From Mycolicibacter sp. MU0083 (lineage in GTDB: Bacteria > Actinomycetota > Actinomycetes > Mycobacteriales > Mycobacteriaceae): 64,000 bases of DNA. Below are positions 60,136 through 64,000 of this stretch, piece after piece. The notes beneath the pieces were generated by a model. It was not told where the DNA came from, searched no databases, and was given only the letters and a program-made list of their open reading frames with translations. The stretch lies in assembly GCF_963378075.1 (NCBI RefSeq), contig NZ_OY726394.1:2666001-2730000 (forward strand), in the 5' to 3' direction. A program made the translations under genes and the position numbers. Position 1 is the stretch's first letter. Each line of letters starts with the position of its first letter.

Positions 60136-60801
60136 ATGCCCTCCTATCTGCTCCGCGTCGAACTCGACGACCGTCCCGGCAGCCTCGGCGCGCTCGCCGT
60201 GGGTCTGGGTTCGGTGGGTGCCGACATCCTCTCGCTCGACGTGGTGGAGCGCGGCAGTGGCGCGGCGATCGACGACCTGGTGGTCGAGTTGCCGCAGGGC
60301 TCGATGCCGGACGTGCTGATCACCGCCGCCGAGCGACTCCCCGGGGTGCGGGTGCACAGCGTCCGTCCGCATACCGGGCTGTTGGATGCGCACCGCGAAC
60401 TCGAACTCATCGACCACGTGGCGGCTGCCGGTGATCGTGCCGCCAAGCTGCAGAAACTGGCCGATGAAGCACCGCGGGTACTGCGGGTCAGTTGGTGCGC
60501 GGTGCTGCGCAGCGAGGGGAACGACGGGGAGTTCCGCCGCCTGGCTGCCAGTGCGGGTGCCCCGGAGACCAGTGTGAGCGCGGTGCCCTGGCTGCCGATC
60601 GAGCAGGCCACCGCCTTGGACAACACCGCCGACTGGGTACCGGCGGTGTGGCAGGAGATGGATGTCGCGTTGGCCACCGCGCCACTGGGCAACCCACGCA
60701 CCGCGGTGGTGCTGGGCCGCACCGGGGGTCCGGCGTTCCTGCCCGCCGAGGTGGTCCGGCTGGGCTATCTGGCCGGGATCGTGGCGACGCTGTTGCGCTG
60801 A
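60136..60801 (+). CDS. ACT-domain protein (Rv3013-like)
   Basis: A 221-residue protein with an N-terminal ACT domain (SYLLRVELDDRPGSLGALAVGLG, then ILSLDVVERG). The rest has no family I recognise. ACT domains bind amino acids, so a sensing role is likely, but no catalytic or DNA-binding part is visible. The position between gatC and ligA matches Rv3013. ATG 60136 starts the ACT strand directly. Confidence 0.88.
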   Translation: MPSYLLRVELDDRPGSLGALAVGLGSVGADILSLDVVERGSGAAIDDLVVELPQGSMPDVLITAAERLPGVRVHSVRPHTGLLDAHRELELIDHVAAAGDRAAKLQKLADEAPRVLRVSWCAVLRSEGNDGEFRRLAASAGAPETSVSAVPWLPIEQATALDNTADWVPAVWQEMDVALATAPLGNPRTAVVLGRTGGPAFLPAEVVRLGYLAGIVATLLR

Positions 60802-60806
60802 CGGAG

Positions 60807-62906
<2,100 letters not shown>

Positions 62907-62930
62907 TTATCGGCTGGCTACCCTGGCGGC

Positions 62931-63326
62931 ATGCCACACCCGAGCATGTACCGCGACGACGACCCCGGGCTGGCCGAGCTCAGGAAGATCGCGCTGGGCT
63001 TTCCCGAGGCGTGCGAAAAGATCTCCCACGGTCGCCCGGTGTTCTGCGCCCCGAAGATGTTCGCGATCTACGGCGGCAGCTCCAAGGCCACCGGCACGAT
63101 GGTGGGCTACCCGCACGCGGCGCTGATCAAGGTCGAGGAATCCGAGCGGCGTGCACTCCAGCAGGATCGACGTTTCTTCTATCCCGCCTACCTGGGACCG
63201 TCGGGGTGGCTGGGACTGGATTTCGATGCGGCACCGGTGGACTGGGTCGAAGTCGGTGAGCTGATCGACGCGTCGTTCCGGTTGGTCGCTTCACAGCGGT
63301 TGATCCGGCTGCTCGACGGGCGCTAA
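62931..63326 (+). CDS. MmcQ/YjbR-family protein
   Basis: A 131-residue YjbR-like DNA-binding-fold protein with ALGFPEACEKISHGRPVFCAPKMFA and PAYLGPSGWLGLDFDAAPVDWVEVGELIDASFRLVA in segments. Function unknown. It is divergent from ligA (33 bp) and its TAA overlaps the convergent MetE-like gene's stop by 3 bp. Confidence 0.88.
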   Translation: MPHPSMYRDDDPGLAELRKIALGFPEACEKISHGRPVFCAPKMFAIYGGSSKATGTMVGYPHAALIKVEESERRALQQDRRFFYPAYLGPSGWLGLDFDAAPVDWVEVGELIDASFRLVASQRLIRLLDGR

Positions 63327-64000
63327 GCGCCGGCAATCGCCTCGGGATCGGTGGCCAGCACTTCGCCCACTTTGCCGGCCAGTCCCATCGCGGTGCGCGC
63401 CCAAGCCGAGGTCGCCCCGGCCATCCCACAGACCGGGCTGATCCCGACCTGCCGGGTCAGCACCGAGCGGGGAAAGCCGATCCGGTCGGTGATCGCCACG
63501 ACCGCGGCGGCCAGTTCCTCGACCGCGGGGCGCCGCGGCGGCGCCAGGGCCGGGATCAACCCCATCACCACGGTGCGGCCGGAGTCGAGGTAGGCGCCGA
63601 TCTGGTCGTAGTCGGCAGGTTCCACTGCCGTGCAGTCCACAGACAGCGCCGTGATCCTGCTGCGCTGCAACACGTTCCAGGGGAGATCGGAGGCACAACT
63701 GTGCACCATCACCTCGCCGCCGATCGTCTCGGCGCAGTCGTCGAGCAGTGTCGTGGCCACCGCTTCGTCGATGGCGGCCACCGGGCTCAGTGCGGTCACC
63801 CCGGTCAGTCGCCCGGCCACCGCGGCGGCCAGGGACGGCTCGTCGAGTTGCACCACCACCGGGGTGTCGAGCCGGCGCGCCAGGTCCGCCCGGTGTGTCT
63901 TGACCCCCTCGGCCAGCGATGCGGCCAGATCCCGAAGTGCTCCGCCGTCGGTGATCGCGCGGTGCCCGTTCGCCAATTCCACCTGAGCGGCCAGCGTCAA
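63323..64000 (-). CDS. MetE C-terminal-like protein (Rv3015c-like), 5' end off window
   Basis: The C-terminal 225 residues of a TIM-barrel protein like the zinc domain of cobalamin-independent methionine synthase: VVQLDEPSLAAAV, VMVHSCASDLPWNVL (His-x-Cys zinc pair) and the late cysteine in ISPVCGMAG. The position next to ligA matches Rv3015c. The open frame continues past the window edge; the MTLAAQ methionine near 64000 is probably internal. Methyltransferase activity is unproven. Confidence 0.85.
   Translation of the reverse strand: MTLAAQVELANGHRAITDGGALRDLAASLAEGVKTHRADLARRLDTPVVVQLDEPSLAAAVAGRLTGVTALSPVAAIDEAVATTLLDDCAETIGGEVMVHSCASDLPWNVLQRSRITALSVDCTAVEPADYDQIGAYLDSGRTVVMGLIPALAPPRRPAVEELAAAVVAITDRIGFPRSVLTRQVGISPVCGMAGATSAWARTAMGLAGKVGEVLATDPEAIAGA

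Overview
High-GC DNA with overlapping start/stop codons, many GTG starts and a gene order that, from memory, follows Mycobacterium tuberculosis H37Rv from Rv2965c (coaD) to Rv3015c. The source is a mycobacterium. The ectoine and guanidine genes point to an environmental species rather than the tuberculosis complex; I cannot name it from sequence alone.

Layout. 1-1948: end of a carboxyguanidine deiminase (guanidine assimilation) operon with a divergent TetR regulator. 1961-11350: coaD, rsmD, pyc, a VKOR/DsbA disulfide pair, lipN, two tandem aldo-keto reductases and an exported HNH nuclease. 11347-24916: recG, a FakA-like kinase, rpmB, ung, thiL, ddl, gpsA, fbiD, ppk1, mutT1, hupB. 25105-28441: leuDC with a divergent IclR regulator and an F420-type oxidoreductase. 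28509-31084: tRNA-Glu, tRNA-Gln, gltX and a FAH-family hydrolase. 31194-37000: ectABCD lying between two paralogous MFS transporters. 36997-39596: leuB, serA. 39597-43450: an AT-richer gap, then a GjpA-like secreted protein, a phytoene-dehydrogenase-like oxidoreductase and a small secreted repeat protein. 43509-47151: ilvC, ilvN, ilvB with an upstream promoter, leader peptide and intrinsic terminator (attenuator). 47164-51285: a TetR/ferritin-like hydrolase pair, a CFP-6-like PH protein, DoxX, LppZ. 51286-54105: two tandem GjpA-like genes with matching promoters. 54122-64000: gatB, tenA, two small genes, pfkA, gatA, gatC, an ACT-domain protein, ligA, a YjbR protein and a partial MetE-like gene.

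How the genes fit together. Most of the branched-chain amino acid pathway is here: ilvBNC, leuCD and leuB, with separate transcription control at ilvB (attenuator) and leuC/iclR (operator). The indirect Gln-tRNA route is also here: gltX next to tRNA-Glu and tRNA-Gln, with gatCAB downstream. Accessory material sits at junctions of an otherwise conserved backbone: guanidine genes beside coaD, ectABCD beside leuB, secreted envelope-type proteins near serA/ilvC and lppZ/gatB, and tenA near pfkA. No transposase, integrase, CRISPR array or rRNA was seen. The points most worth a second look are the period-9/16 repeat protein at 42802, the ilvB attenuator, the structured ectB leader and the duplicated promoters of the GjpA-like genes.
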